A stretch of 17,520 bases of DNA from Pseudomonadota bacterium (lineage in GTDB: Bacteria > Pseudomonadota > Gammaproteobacteria > CAMYNG01): assembly GCA_020347585.1 (NCBI GenBank), contig CP070733.1, positions 127,056-144,575 on the forward strand, written 5' to 3'. Position numbers and translations under genes: made by a program. A model generated the notes under the pieces. It searched no databases. It had not been told where the DNA came from and saw only the letters and a program-made list of their open reading frames with translations. Shown here in pieces: positions 8,112 through 15,392 of the stretch. Each line of letters begins with the position of its first letter. The stretch's first letter is position 1.

Positions 8112-11100
8112 TCAGGTGCGGGCCTGACGCATGCGCCGCGCGGCACGATTCATGGACAGGCGGAATAGCAGCGGGATCACCAGCAGCGTCAGTATGGTTG
8201 AAAACGCTAAGCCCCAGACGATGGCCGTGGCCACCGGCCCCCATACCAGAGACTGGCCGCCCAGCCCGGTGGCCAGCGAGAACAGGCCGGCGATGGTGGT
8301 AAGGGAGGTGATGAGTATCGGGATCACGCGGCGGCGCGCGGCATACACCGTGGCGTGCAGTACCGTCATGCCTTGGGCGAGACGCACATTCGCCGCCGAG
8401 ATCAGCACGATGGCCGCATTCACCGCGATACCGCCCAGCGCAACAACACCATACATGGTGAACAGGCTGAGCGGGTTCTGCGTGATGATCAGCCCCAGCA
8501 CCACGCCGGTAAAGGCCATGGGCACGGTTACTAGAATCATTAGCGGCTGAAAGTAACTCCTGAACTGTGTACCCACGATGAGGTACATGAGGCCGACCCC
8601 GAAAACGAACAGCACGAACATTGCGTCAATGCTTTCCTGGATGTCGTCCAGTTCGCCGGAGAAATCCAGGTCGATGCTCGGGTAGTTCGCGGCGATTTTC
8701 TCCCAGCCCTCGGCAATGCGTTCGTTGGCGTCGACGGTGTCGATCTGTTCCTTGTCGAGGTCCGCCTCCACGGTGATGGCGCGACGGAAGTTGTAGTGAC
8801 GGATGTTGCCAAGGCCTTCTGCAACTTCGTAGTGGAACAGCTCGCGCAGCGGCACGCTGCGTCCGTCCGGCGCAGGCAGGGTCTCGTCCAGCAGCCACTC
8901 GACGTTCTGCAGGTTGCGCGGCTCGGCGCGCACGCGCACGTCGAGCTCTTGGGCGAGGTGCTGCATGCTGGCAACCACCTCGCCGTCGACCTTGAGGCGC
9001 AGCGCGCGCGAGATGTCGGCGGGACTGAGTTCGGCGCGGCGCACTGCGTCGTGATCCATGCGCAGTACCAGCTCCATGCGCCCACGGCTGGCATCGTCGG
9101 TGAGATCCTTGGCGCCCGGTACCGTCGCGATGATTTGCTTGAGGGCATCGGCGGCGGCGCGTATCTGCGGGTAGTCATCGCCTCTGACCTTGATGCTGAT
9201 CGGCTTGGCGGTGGGCGGGCCGCCGGCCAGGCGCAGAAACGATAGGTTAACCGGGCCCGGCGTATTCAGTACGTCCTCGCGCATAGCATCGATGACGTCG
9301 TCGACCTCGCGCATGTCGCCGACCTTTGGGCTGAGCCCGATCAGCACCTGGCCGTAGAAGTCGCCGAGCAGCGGCGAGGTCTCTGTGAACAACTGGCCGC
9401 TGTAACTGATGATGGCGCGTGCCTCGCCGTCGCGGATGTAGCTGCGTACCTTGGCCTCAATTTCGCGCGCCTTATCCAGCGTTCCCTGCAGGCTGGTGGC
9501 GGGAGGCATCTCGATGTTGACGTAGAATAATCGTATGGGGTCGCTGGCAAAAAAATCCTTCTTGATAAGATTCGAGGAAACCGCGGCCGTTGCGAGCACG
9601 AACAACAGAAACAGTCCACCAAGCACCGATTTGGGATAGCGCATTACCCGCAGCAGCAGGCGTGTATAGTTGATCTGGATCCAGTGTGTGAACTGCCGGC
9701 GCCGCTTGTGCACGCGGCTGGGCCGATCGAAGCTGATCCTGGCGCCGGTGACGTGGGCCGGCAGCATCCAGTAGGCCTCAATGAGGCTGATGGCCAGCGC
9801 CGTGGTGACCACGATGGGGATCACGCGCATGAACTCGCCGAGGATACCGGGCAACAGCATCAGCGGCAGGAACGCCGCCATGGTGGTCAATACCGCGGTA
9901 GTGACCGGCGCGAACACCTCGCGCAGCGAATTCAGCGCCGCCTGCAGCACCTCTTCGCCGCGCTGCAGGCGATAGTAAATCGCCTCGACCACCACCACGG
10001 CGTCATCCACCAGCATGCCGAGGCTGATCACCGTGCCGAGTAGCACGGTGACATTCAGCGTGTGCCCGGCGTTGGCCAGGATCCAGAAGGTGCCGGCCAG
10101 TATAAAAGGAATGCCGATGGTCACCAGCAGGGCGATGCGTGTGCCGAGGAAGGCCCAGGTCACCAGCAGCACGAACAGCAGGCCGAGTAGGGCGTTGTTC
10201 TGCATAATGCCGATGGCCTGGCGGGTCGGCACGGTCTGGTCATCGACCAGCACCAGTTCCACCCCCGTCGTGTCACGATAGCGGTTGCGCTCGGTTAGAT
10301 ACTGCTTGATGCGGTCCATGAGCGTCAGCATGTTGGCATCGCCCTTTTTCATCACCGACCGGCTGATGGCAGGGCGATCCAGATAGCTGACCGCGGTGGT
10401 GGCTTTCTCGCGCCCGCGCACCACCTCTGCCACGCTGCCCAGCGGCACCTCGCCCTGTGCACCGAGGATGGGCAGCCCGGAAAGGTAGCCTGGTTCACTC
10501 GAGGTGCCGACTACGCGCACCAGCCAGTTTTCGTCCGCAACCCGCACGCTGCCGGCCGCAGTGTCGCGAAAGAACGCTGCCACGGTGTTGGCCAGATCCA
10601 CGGGCGAGACGCCCAGCGCGACCAGCTTGTCAGGGTGAAACAGTACCTGTAACTCGGGGTCGTTGAGGCCCATGTACTCCACCCGGTCGACGCCGCTTAT
10701 GCGCTCGAGGTCTTTCTTGATGTTGTGCGCGTGGTAACGCAGGTTATCGTCGTCGGCCTTGGCCGCCACCGCGAGCGTCGCGGTGGGAAAGGCGTTGGAA
10801 CTGGTGATCTCGAGGATCACCGAGTCCTCGGCCTCGTCCGGCAGTTCGTCCTCCTTGTTCTGGATCTCGCGGCGCAAGTCGGTGACCCGCTTGTCGAAGA
10901 CGCGCTCGTCGATGGATTCGAAGCGCACCAGGATGCTGGATACGCCCTCGCGGCTGTTGCTGGAGACGAACTTGATGTCGGCAATATTGCGAATCGCGTC
11001 CTCGAGAGGATCGGTGACACGTTTTTCGATGTCGCCCGCCGCAGCGCCGGGCAGCACAGTGGTGATCACCACCCAGTTGAAGTTAATGGTCGGGTCCTGT

Positions 11101-11201
11101 TCGCGCGGCATGAACGCGTAGGACAGCGCGCCAACCACCAGCACCAGTACGAACAGCAGATTGGCCAGGACGTGATTGCGGTAGAAGCGTTCGAGCAGCA
11201 T
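8112..11201 (-). CDS. RND efflux transporter permease (HAE/AcrB-like inner-membrane pump)
   Basis: The 1029-residue protein, of typical RND length, is an inner-membrane proton-driven exporter working with the adaptor encoded 3 nt upstream. It has TM1 at about 12-30, a large periplasmic loop, a membrane block at about 334-490, a second periplasmic loop and a C-terminal membrane block at about 860-1015. The TM4 proton-relay pair D399-D400 is present (GMLVDDAVVVVEA). The TM10 lysine of AcrB (K940 in the KNA motif) is absent: the matching stretch reads GGIAVNAAIVL (about 923-933), as in many RND proteins outside the AcrB core group. Drug versus other substrate cannot be told from this. The ATG at 11201 has no strong ribosome site, suggesting translational coupling to the adaptor. 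The TGA is 22 nt before uvrA. No outer-membrane factor gene is in the window. Confidence 0.93.
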   Translation of the reverse strand: MLLERFYRNHVLANLLFVLVLVVGALSYAFMPREQDPTINFNWVVITTVLPGAAAGDIEKRVTDPLEDAIRNIADIKFVSSNSREGVSSILVRFESIDERVFDKRVTDLRREIQNKEDELPDEAEDSVILEITSSNAFPTATLAVAAKADDDNLRYHAHNIKKDLERISGVDRVEYMGLNDPELQVLFHPDKLVALGVSPVDLANTVAAFFRDTAAGSVRVADENWLVRVVGTSSEPGYLSGLPILGAQGEVPLGSVAEVVRGREKATTAVSYLDRPAISRSVMKKGDANMLTLMDRIKQYLTERNRYRDTTGVELVLVDDQTVPTRQAIGIMQNNALLGLLFVLLVTWAFLGTRIALLVTIGIPFILAGTFWILANAGHTLNVTVLLGTVISLGMLVDDAVVVVEAIYYRLQRGEEVLQAALNSLREVFAPVTTAVLTTMAAFLPLMLLPGILGEFMRVIPIVVTTALAISLIEAYWMLPAHVTGARISFDRPSRVHKRRRQFTHWIQINYTRLLLRVMRYPKSVLGGLFLLFVLATAAVSSNLIKKDFFASDPIRLFYVNIEMPPATSLQGTLDKAREIEAKVRSYIRDGEARAIISYSGQLFTETSPLLGDFYGQVLIGLSPKVGDMREVDDVIDAMREDVLNTPGPVNLSFLRLAGGPPTAKPISIKVRGDDYPQIRAAADALKQIIATVPGAKDLTDDASRGRMELVLRMDHDAVRRAELSPADISRALRLKVDGEVVASMQHLAQELDVRVRAEPRNLQNVEWLLDETLPAPDGRSVPLRELFHYEVAEGLGNIRHYNFRRAITVEADLDKEQIDTVDANERIAEGWEKIAANYPSIDLDFSGELDDIQESIDAMFVLFVFGVGLMYLIVGTQFRSYFQPLMILVTVPMAFTGVVLGLIITQNPLSLFTMYGVVALGGIAVNAAIVLISAANVRLAQGMTVLHATVYAARRRVIPILITSLTTIAGLFSLATGLGGQSLVWGPVATAIVWGLAFSTILTLLVIPLLFRLSMNRAARRMRQART

Positions 11202-11204
11202 GGG

Positions 11205-12245
11205 CTACGGGCGCAGTTCGACCGCCGCACCGTCGCTCAGCCCGTAGCGACCCTCGGTGATGATCATGGTCTTAAGGCCAAGTTCGGTCGCGGCGGGCTG
11301 TCCTTCGCTGGCCGACGGCAGCACCACGAACCGGGCCTTGCCTTTTTCGAGCACGAACACGCCGAGGTCGTTGCCACGCCGCATCACCATGGCGGCCGGC
11401 ACATGGGGCAGGGCGGCGCGCCACGTCACCCGTCCCGCCGTGCCCGGCAGCGCTGACTTTTCGGCAAAGGCGAAACGCGCCTCGGAATTTCGCGCCCGGG
11501 TGTTGATCAGCGGCGCGATAGCGCGCAGGCGCAGCGGGTAGCGCGAACCGCTGTTGTCAAACCACACATCCTGTGTGCCCCTGAGACCGGCGATGGCGTC
11601 CAGTGGCACCTGCCCGGAGACCTCCAGACGTCTGCGATCCACCAGGCGCACCATGGGGGCGCCGGGCTCGGCCAGTTCCCCGACCTGTGCCAGGCGCTCG
11701 ATGACGATGCCGTCGAAGGGTGCCTTGATAGTGCAGCGGTTGACATCGAGTTGTGCCTTGTCGCGCTGCACGCGCGCGAGATCGTAGTCGGTTCTCGCAA
11801 CGTCCAGTTCGGTACGGCGTTGATCCAGAAGTTCTTCGGAAGTGCTCTGCTGGCGCGCCAGCGACTCGATGCGTTCGAGCTGTTTCTTCGCCAGCGCGCG
11901 GCGCGAGCTGGCTCGCTTGATGTCGGCCCGGGCCCGTTTCAGTGCCAGCTCATAGTCACGGCAGTCGAGCCTGACCAGCGTGTCGCCCTGCTTCACCGTT
12001 TCACCGACCAGCACCGGAATTGCACTGATGGTACCGCGCACCTCGGCGCTGATCTTGCTGTCGTTGAGGCTGACCACGGTGGCTGGAATCGAACGCTGCG
12101 GATAGACCGCCAGTTGCTTAAGTGCGCTGGCCCGCACCAGCGCGGAGGTATCGGCTGCGGCGACAGCTCCGAGTGCCACGCATGCCGTGATACCCAGTGC
12201 CAGGGCCTGCCAACACTGTTGTCCTTTCAGCCGTGAAATTGCCAT
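11205..12245 (-). CDS. RND efflux periplasmic adaptor subunit (membrane fusion protein, HlyD/AcrA type)
   Basis: The 346-residue adaptor would bridge the RND pump to an outer-membrane channel in the periplasm. Residues 1-31 are a signal peptide: basic start, hydrophobic stretch, likely cleavage after AVAAA. Cys22 in ITAC weakly fits a lipobox, but hydrophobic residues continue after it, so type I cleavage is more likely. The two lipoyl half-motifs (about 66-95, RGTISAIPVLVGETVKQGD; and 170-200, IKAPFDGIVIERLAQVGE) flank an alpha-helical coiled coil at about 97-168, followed by a beta-barrel region. The ATG at 12245 is preferred over a TTG at 12326, which would put 27 arginine-rich residues before the signal peptide. 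The gene is first in the efflux operon, 3 nt before the pump. Confidence 0.9.
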   Translation of the reverse strand: MAISRLKGQQCWQALALGITACVALGAVAAADTSALVRASALKQLAVYPQRSIPATVVSLNDSKISAEVRGTISAIPVLVGETVKQGDTLVRLDCRDYELALKRARADIKRASSRRALAKKQLERIESLARQQSTSEELLDQRRTELDVARTDYDLARVQRDKAQLDVNRCTIKAPFDGIVIERLAQVGELAEPGAPMVRLVDRRRLEVSGQVPLDAIAGLRGTQDVWFDNSGSRYPLRLRAIAPLINTRARNSEARFAFAEKSALPGTAGRVTWRAALPHVPAAMVMRRGNDLGVFVLEKGKARFVVLPSASEGQPAATELGLKTMIITEGRYGLSDGAAVELRP

Positions 12246-12286
12246 CCCAGCGCGCTTGCGGTCCTGACGGGGTCGTCTACGCTGCC

Positions 12287-12315
12287 AGTGTAACCCGTGA
12301 TAGCGCAGCACCCAA
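12287..12315 (-). promoter_or_regulatory. Weak candidate sigma70 promoter for the adaptor-RND-uvrA operon
   Basis: On the minus strand, TTGGGT (12310-12315) and TACACT (12287-12292) are 17 nt apart, which would start RNA roughly 35 nt before the adaptor ATG at 12245. Both boxes match consensus only moderately (3/6 and 4/6). The location in the only sizeable gap before the operon (129 nt) is the main support. Confidence 0.35.
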
Positions 12316-12350
12316 CTGCGCAGCAATTCCGCCAGTGCTTGCCGGGTGCT
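12307..12350. repeat. Inverted repeat downstream of the GGDEF gene
   Basis: AGCACCC at 12307-12313 and GGGTGCT at 12344-12350 form a perfect 7-bp inverted repeat around a 30-nt spacer, which also contains a small CTGCGCAG palindrome (12316-12323). It lies just after the GGDEF stop and overlaps the candidate -35 box of the adaptor promoter. It has no T-tract on the minus strand. It could be a long-loop hairpin at the GGDEF transcript end, an operator, or chance. Confidence 0.25.
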
Positions 12351-12374
12351 TTAGCGCTCCGGCTGCAGGGCGCC

Positions 12375-13337
12375 TCAGGCGGCGACCTGATTGCGTCCGG
12401 CGTTTTTGGCTCGGTACAGGGCGGCGTCGGCCGCTTCGAACAGCTGCTCGGCGCTTCGTTCGTCAGTCAGTGTGCCAAGGCCGATGGAGACGGTGACCGC
12501 GGGCAGGGGGGATTCGTCAGCGCGCACGATTGGTTGTTCACGAATGGCAATACACAGGCGCTCGGCGATGATGCGCGCGCCGTCTCTGGCAGTGTCGGGC
12601 ATGATCACAACGAACTCCTCACCGCCATAGCGCGCCGCGACATCGGTGGGCCGTATGCGATCGGAGAGGGTGGCCGCGACAGTTTGCAGTGCCCGATCAC
12701 CCGCCAGGTGCCCGTGCGTATCGTTGTAGGATTTGAAGTGGTCAATATCCAGTATGAGCAGGCTGAGAGGTTGGTTGTTCATCACGCAGCGATCCGCCAT
12801 GCGTGGCAGCATTTCGTCCAACCAACGCCGGTTCCACAGGCCGGTAAGCGCATCGGTTTGGGCGCTCTTCTCGAACTGCCGTTGCTGCTGCAGGCTTTGT
12901 TCGATGACGCGGTTGTCTTGGCGTACCCGCGCCGACAGGGTATACAGCAGGTTGCGCGCTACCGCATGCGAGCGGTTGATGAGCGACCACAGCACTTCGC
13001 CTTCGATCGCCAGCAGACGACAGTCGCTTGCCGTTACGACGGTGGCGGACGGATAGGTTCCCTCGATGATCGACATCTCGCCGACACAGCTGCCCGCCTC
13101 GAGCCAGGTGTGGGCCTCGGGGGCCTGGTTGGCAAGATGTACTTCGAGTCGTCCCTCCAGCACCACGAAGGCCCTGTCATTCGTTTGCTCCGGCGATAGC
13201 AACAAGGTACCGGCCGGCGCATCGGAAACCGAACAGTGTCGGGCGAGCCAGTCCAATATTTCCGGCGCCGCACCAGCAAGCAGCGGTAGTGCAGCGAGCG
13301 TCTCTCGGGAGGGCATGTTTGCCTGTTTGTCCATCAT
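12375..13337 (-). CDS. Diguanylate cyclase with N-terminal cyclic-nucleotide-binding (CAP_ED) domain
   Basis: The predicted cytosolic 320-residue signalling enzyme makes c-di-GMP from two GTP. Residues ~12-125 resemble the CAP/cNMP-binding beta-roll, including GEMSIIEGTYPSATV (86-100). The glutamate of the phosphate-binding cassette is kept, but the arginine of CRP (RSA) is replaced by proline (PSA), so cAMP binding is uncertain. A helical linker (about 125-160) leads to the GGDEF domain with DALTGLWNRR (162-171), metal-binding LDIDHFK (196-202), active-site GGEEF (238-242) and an intact allosteric I-site RPTD (229-232) five residues upstream. The active site and product-inhibition site look functional. 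Two tandem ATGs (13337 and 13334) are possible starts, and no clear Shine-Dalgarno precedes them. The gene is divergent from the PIN-domain gene, with a CRP-like operator between. Confidence 0.93.
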   Translation of the reverse strand: MMDKQANMPSRETLAALPLLAGAAPEILDWLARHCSVSDAPAGTLLLSPEQTNDRAFVVLEGRLEVHLANQAPEAHTWLEAGSCVGEMSIIEGTYPSATVVTASDCRLLAIEGEVLWSLINRSHAVARNLLYTLSARVRQDNRVIEQSLQQQRQFEKSAQTDALTGLWNRRWLDEMLPRMADRCVMNNQPLSLLILDIDHFKSYNDTHGHLAGDRALQTVAATLSDRIRPTDVAARYGGEEFVVIMPDTARDGARIIAERLCIAIREQPIVRADESPLPAVTVSIGLGTLTDERSAEQLFEAADAALYRAKNAGRNQVAA

Positions 13338-13387
13338 TTAGCGTCGCACGGGTTCGTCAGGATACGGCTATTTTGACTTCCATTTCC

Positions 13388-13420
13388 GGCAAAATCTCCC
13401 ATCAAAGCAGATTTTTTGCC
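13388..13420. repeat. AT-rich imperfect inverted repeat in the divergent intergenic region
   Basis: GGCAAAATCT (13388-13397) pairs with AGATTTTTTGCC (13409-13420), giving a 7+3 bp stem with a 2-nt bulge and an 11-nt loop. It lies 51 nt upstream of the GGDEF start in an AT-rich patch inside a GC-rich genome. It may be a regulator site or part of the GGDEF leader/promoter; no coding gene ends here, so a terminator role is unlikely. Confidence 0.4.
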
Positions 13421-13435
13421 ACAAAATATAGTGAA

Positions 13436-13451
13436 TGTGAGCAGCTTCACA
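13436..13451. promoter_or_regulatory. CRP/Vfr/Clp-type binding site (TGTGA-N6-TCACA)
   Basis: TGTGA (13436-13440), a 6-nt spacer, then TCACA (13447-13451) is a perfect match to the CRP-family core operator. Its centre is ~106 nt upstream of the GGDEF start and about 111 nt upstream of the predicted start of the PIN-gene transcript, so it could serve either divergent gene. A weak minus-strand -10 (TATCCT, 13359-13364) would put the site near -91.5, a known class I spacing. The match is seen; binding is inferred from family knowledge. Confidence 0.6.
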
Positions 13452-13473
13452 GCGCCGCTACGCGACGCGGCGC
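13452..13473. repeat. GC-rich perfect inverted repeat next to the CRP-like site
   Basis: GCGCCGC (13452-13458) and GCGGCGC (13467-13473) enclose an 8-nt loop, directly abutting the CRP-like core. On the plus strand it is followed by an A-run rather than a T-run, so it is not an intrinsic terminator in either direction. It may be an operator or just structure in the intergenic region. Confidence 0.35.
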
Positions 13474-13519
13474 GCAAAAAGGTGCCCTGTTGCGTTTGTG
13501 CGTCTGCCAGGGGGCTCGG

Positions 13520-13548
13520 TTGACGCGTGTCGCGGGGTCCGATATACA
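13520..13548 (+). promoter_or_regulatory. Sigma70 promoter for the PIN-domain RNA ligase partner gene
   Basis: TTGACG (-35, 13520-13525) and TATACA (-10, 13543-13548) are separated by exactly 17 nt, each 5/6 to consensus. Transcription would begin near 13555, leaving a leader of about 25 nt before the ATG at 13580. This is the best promoter match in the window. Confidence 0.65.
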
Positions 13549-13579
13549 GGCCTGAACGGGGCGACGCCAGGCGGCCAGC

Positions 13580-14152
13580 ATGGAGCGGTACGTGCTCGAC
13601 ACCAGTATTTTCACCAACCCGGACGTCTACCGGCAGTTTGGCGAGACCACGCTGAGTGCAGTTATGGGTTTTTTGCGGCTTGCCAAAGCTGCGCCGGCCG
13701 AGTTCTATATGCCGACCTCCGTGTACGACGAGTTGCGCCACATGAAGGACATCGACAGCGCCGCCCCCGAGTTCGAACTCATCGTGCGCATTCGCTCGCC
13801 GCGTCGCTTCCAGATGCAGGTGCCCGCCGATATCCTTTACGAATTCATCGAGGAGGTGCGGGTGCGCATCGACCGCGGCCTGCGCGTGGCCGAGGAGCAC
13901 GCCAAGATGGGCCGTGGTGAGGACGAGGACGTTGGCCGGGTAATCAACCGACTGCGAGAGCGCTACCGCGAGACCCTGCGCCGCGGCATCCTCGACAGTG
14001 CCGAGGACGTGGACGTGCTACTGCTTGCCTATGAGTTGGACGGTGTGCTGGTGTCAGCCGATGATGGCCTTCGCAAGTGGGCCGACAAGGTGGGGGTCAA
14101 GATAGTCTCCTCGCAGCACTTCGGCCACGCGCTGGAGAGCCTCGCCGGCTAA
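13580..14152 (+). CDS. PIN-domain nuclease, RNA ligase partner family
   Basis: The 190-residue protein has a PIN-type RNase fold. The expected acidic metal-binding residues are visible: D7 in YVLDTSIF, E51 in VYDELRH, D143/D145 in SAEDVDVLLLAYEL, and D161/D162 in VSADDGLRKWADKVG. It resembles the archaeal-type 'RNA ligase partner' family (MJ_0950-like, from memory), found beside Pab1020-type RNA ligases, and that ligase lies immediately downstream on the other strand. An RNA-cleaving role coupled to sealing is inferred, not established. The ATG at 13580 has AGGCGG 6-11 nt upstream (13569-13574) and a good promoter before it. Unlike toxin PIN genes, no small antitoxin gene precedes it. Its stop codon overlaps that of the ligase. 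Confidence 0.88.
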   Translation: MERYVLDTSIFTNPDVYRQFGETTLSAVMGFLRLAKAAPAEFYMPTSVYDELRHMKDIDSAAPEFELIVRIRSPRRFQMQVPADILYEFIEEVRVRIDRGLRVAEEHAKMGRGEDEDVGRVINRLRERYRETLRRGILDSAEDVDVLLLAYELDGVLVSADDGLRKWADKVGVKIVSSQHFGHALESLAG

Positions 14153-15252
14153 TCGTACATCTGGCCGCCCTTGAGCAGATTGCCCAGCAGTGTGTTGAGG
14201 CTGGGATAGGTCCTATCGTACTCCAGAACCCAGTGCTCGCCATCCTGGCGAAGATCGCGCCGGGTGATGCGCGCCTTGTGTCTGGCGACGTCACTTAGGT
14301 GCGCAAGCAGCGCCAGGGCACTGTCGCGTTGGCGAAAGCGGCAGCGGAATCGGTGGTGCGCCTTACCATCCTGCTCATACTGTGCGATGGCCGCCAGCAG
14401 TCCGTCGAGGAACGCCGCGCCAAGTTGCCGGTCGAGTCCGGCGGAGTGCTCCAGTCCTTGCTCGCGCAGAAATAATGCCAGGCGCAGGATGCGGCTGGTG
14501 AAATATTCCGGTGGCAACTCCAGGATGTTTTCCGCTGTGGAGCGTATGTCGGCGATGCTGGAGTTGCTGGTGACGTATTTGGTGCAGCGCCGCTCCGGCG
14601 TGTCTTCCTTGAACACCAGGCCCTCGCGTCCCTCTTCGTTGAAGCGGCGCAGTGTTTCCCGGATCTTACCGAGGTCCGCGGTGGTGAATCGTCCAAGGCA
14701 TCGCACCGCCGGCAGTTCGTAGCTTTCGATGCAGCGGTATTTGTCGGCGTGGGGGATGAATCCCGATCTATCGAGGTACATCAAATCAAAAACAAACAGC
14801 TCAATGTCAGAGTCAATAAACTGCGGGCAACTCTCAACATAGGGATTGTCGGGTCCGGCGACCTCGGCGCAGATCACCAGGTCGGGATCCTTGTCGAACA
14901 CGGACGAGTCGATGAAATCGACAATGCGATCGGTGGTGAATGGGCAGATGTAGCCGCCGCGCGTAATGGCGATCGTGCGGCCACCAATGCGGCAGATTCG
15001 CACGTTGTAGCCGTCGACCTTTTCCTCGGCCCAGAACGGCGCGGAAAATTGCTCGCTCAGGCCGCGCCCGAGCGCGAGGATTCGGCCAATACGCGGATAG
15101 CCGTGGATGACCCGATCATCCACCACCACCGTGCCGCGCAGCACATCTCGGCACTGGTCACTGAAGCGCAGGTAGCGGATGTCGGCGAAGTCAGTCCAGA
15201 TCGCCTTGCGCTTCGCGATTGCTTCCTGTAACTGCGGTTCGCCCAGATTCAT
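14149..15252 (-). CDS. ATP-dependent RNA ligase, Pab1020/Rnl3 family
   Basis: The 367-residue protein is a covalent nucleotidyltransferase expected to join RNA 5'-phosphate and 3'-OH ends through enzyme-AMP and RNA-adenylate steps. Motif I is EEKVDGYNVR with adenylated lysine K78. ITRGG (96-100), the motif III region ELFVFDLMY (151-159), motif IV EGLVFKED (210-217) with K215, and a motif V lysine near 225 (CTKYV) follow. The C-terminal ~130 residues match the extra dimerisation/C-terminal domain of the archaeal Pab1020 ligases, whose studied members circularise RNA. The ATG at 15252 has a GAGGA ribosome site 8 nt upstream. It ends tail to tail with the PIN partner gene, sharing 4 nt. Substrate RNA in this host is unknown; the family is otherwise mostly archaeal, so ancient transfer is plausible. 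Confidence 0.9.
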   Translation of the reverse strand: MNLGEPQLQEAIAKRKAIWTDFADIRYLRFSDQCRDVLRGTVVVDDRVIHGYPRIGRILALGRGLSEQFSAPFWAEEKVDGYNVRICRIGGRTIAITRGGYICPFTTDRIVDFIDSSVFDKDPDLVICAEVAGPDNPYVESCPQFIDSDIELFVFDLMYLDRSGFIPHADKYRCIESYELPAVRCLGRFTTADLGKIRETLRRFNEEGREGLVFKEDTPERRCTKYVTSNSSIADIRSTAENILELPPEYFTSRILRLALFLREQGLEHSAGLDRQLGAAFLDGLLAAIAQYEQDGKAHHRFRCRFRQRDSALALLAHLSDVARHKARITRRDLRQDGEHWVLEYDRTYPSLNTLLGNLLKGGQMYD

Positions 15253-15392
15253 CGCCGCCGTCCTCGCCTCAACGAATCATACACCGTGTGGCGCGTCGCG
15301 TTCGACATGCGTTTGCGCGCCGTTATTGACCGGGCCAGTATAATGGGGACGCGCAGCCTGTCTGAGGCAGCGTTTTTCTGCCGGAGCAAAAC
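15253..15392. promoter_or_regulatory. Divergent promoter region between the RNA ligase gene and cmoA
   Basis: This 140-nt gap holds start signals for both strands. On the plus strand a perfect -10 TATAAT sits at 15339-15344, without a well-spaced -35 (TTGCGC at 15313-15318 gives a 20-nt spacer). It is followed by GGAG at 15383-15386, 6 nt before the cmoA ATG. On the minus strand a -10-like TATGAT lies at 15276-15281, about 24 nt before the ligase ATG, with no clear -35. I see no operator repeat shared by the two genes. Confidence 0.45.

Noticed and set aside
8090..8146. GTG start at 8146 for uvrA (19 extra residues)
   Set aside because: It would overlap the RND gene, and the added residues are not UvrA-like. 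The ATG at 8089 gives the normal family N-terminus.
12246..12326. TTG start at 12326 for the efflux adaptor
   Set aside because: It would place an arginine-rich extension before an obvious signal peptide starting at the ATG at 12245.
13452..13480. GC hairpin followed by an A-run as an intrinsic terminator
   Set aside because: A terminator needs T after the stem in the direction of transcription; here it is A on the plus strand, and the T-run precedes the stem on the minus strand. No gene ends here.
13580..14152. PIN protein as a VapC-type toxin
   Set aside because: It is longer than typical VapC (about 130 residues), has no antitoxin gene upstream, and sits with its known family partner, the RNA ligase.
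15326..15344. TTGACC and TATAAT upstream of cmoA as a -35/-10 pair
   Set aside because: The spacing is only 7 nt, so the two cannot be one sigma70 promoter. Only the TATAAT is kept as a candidate -10.
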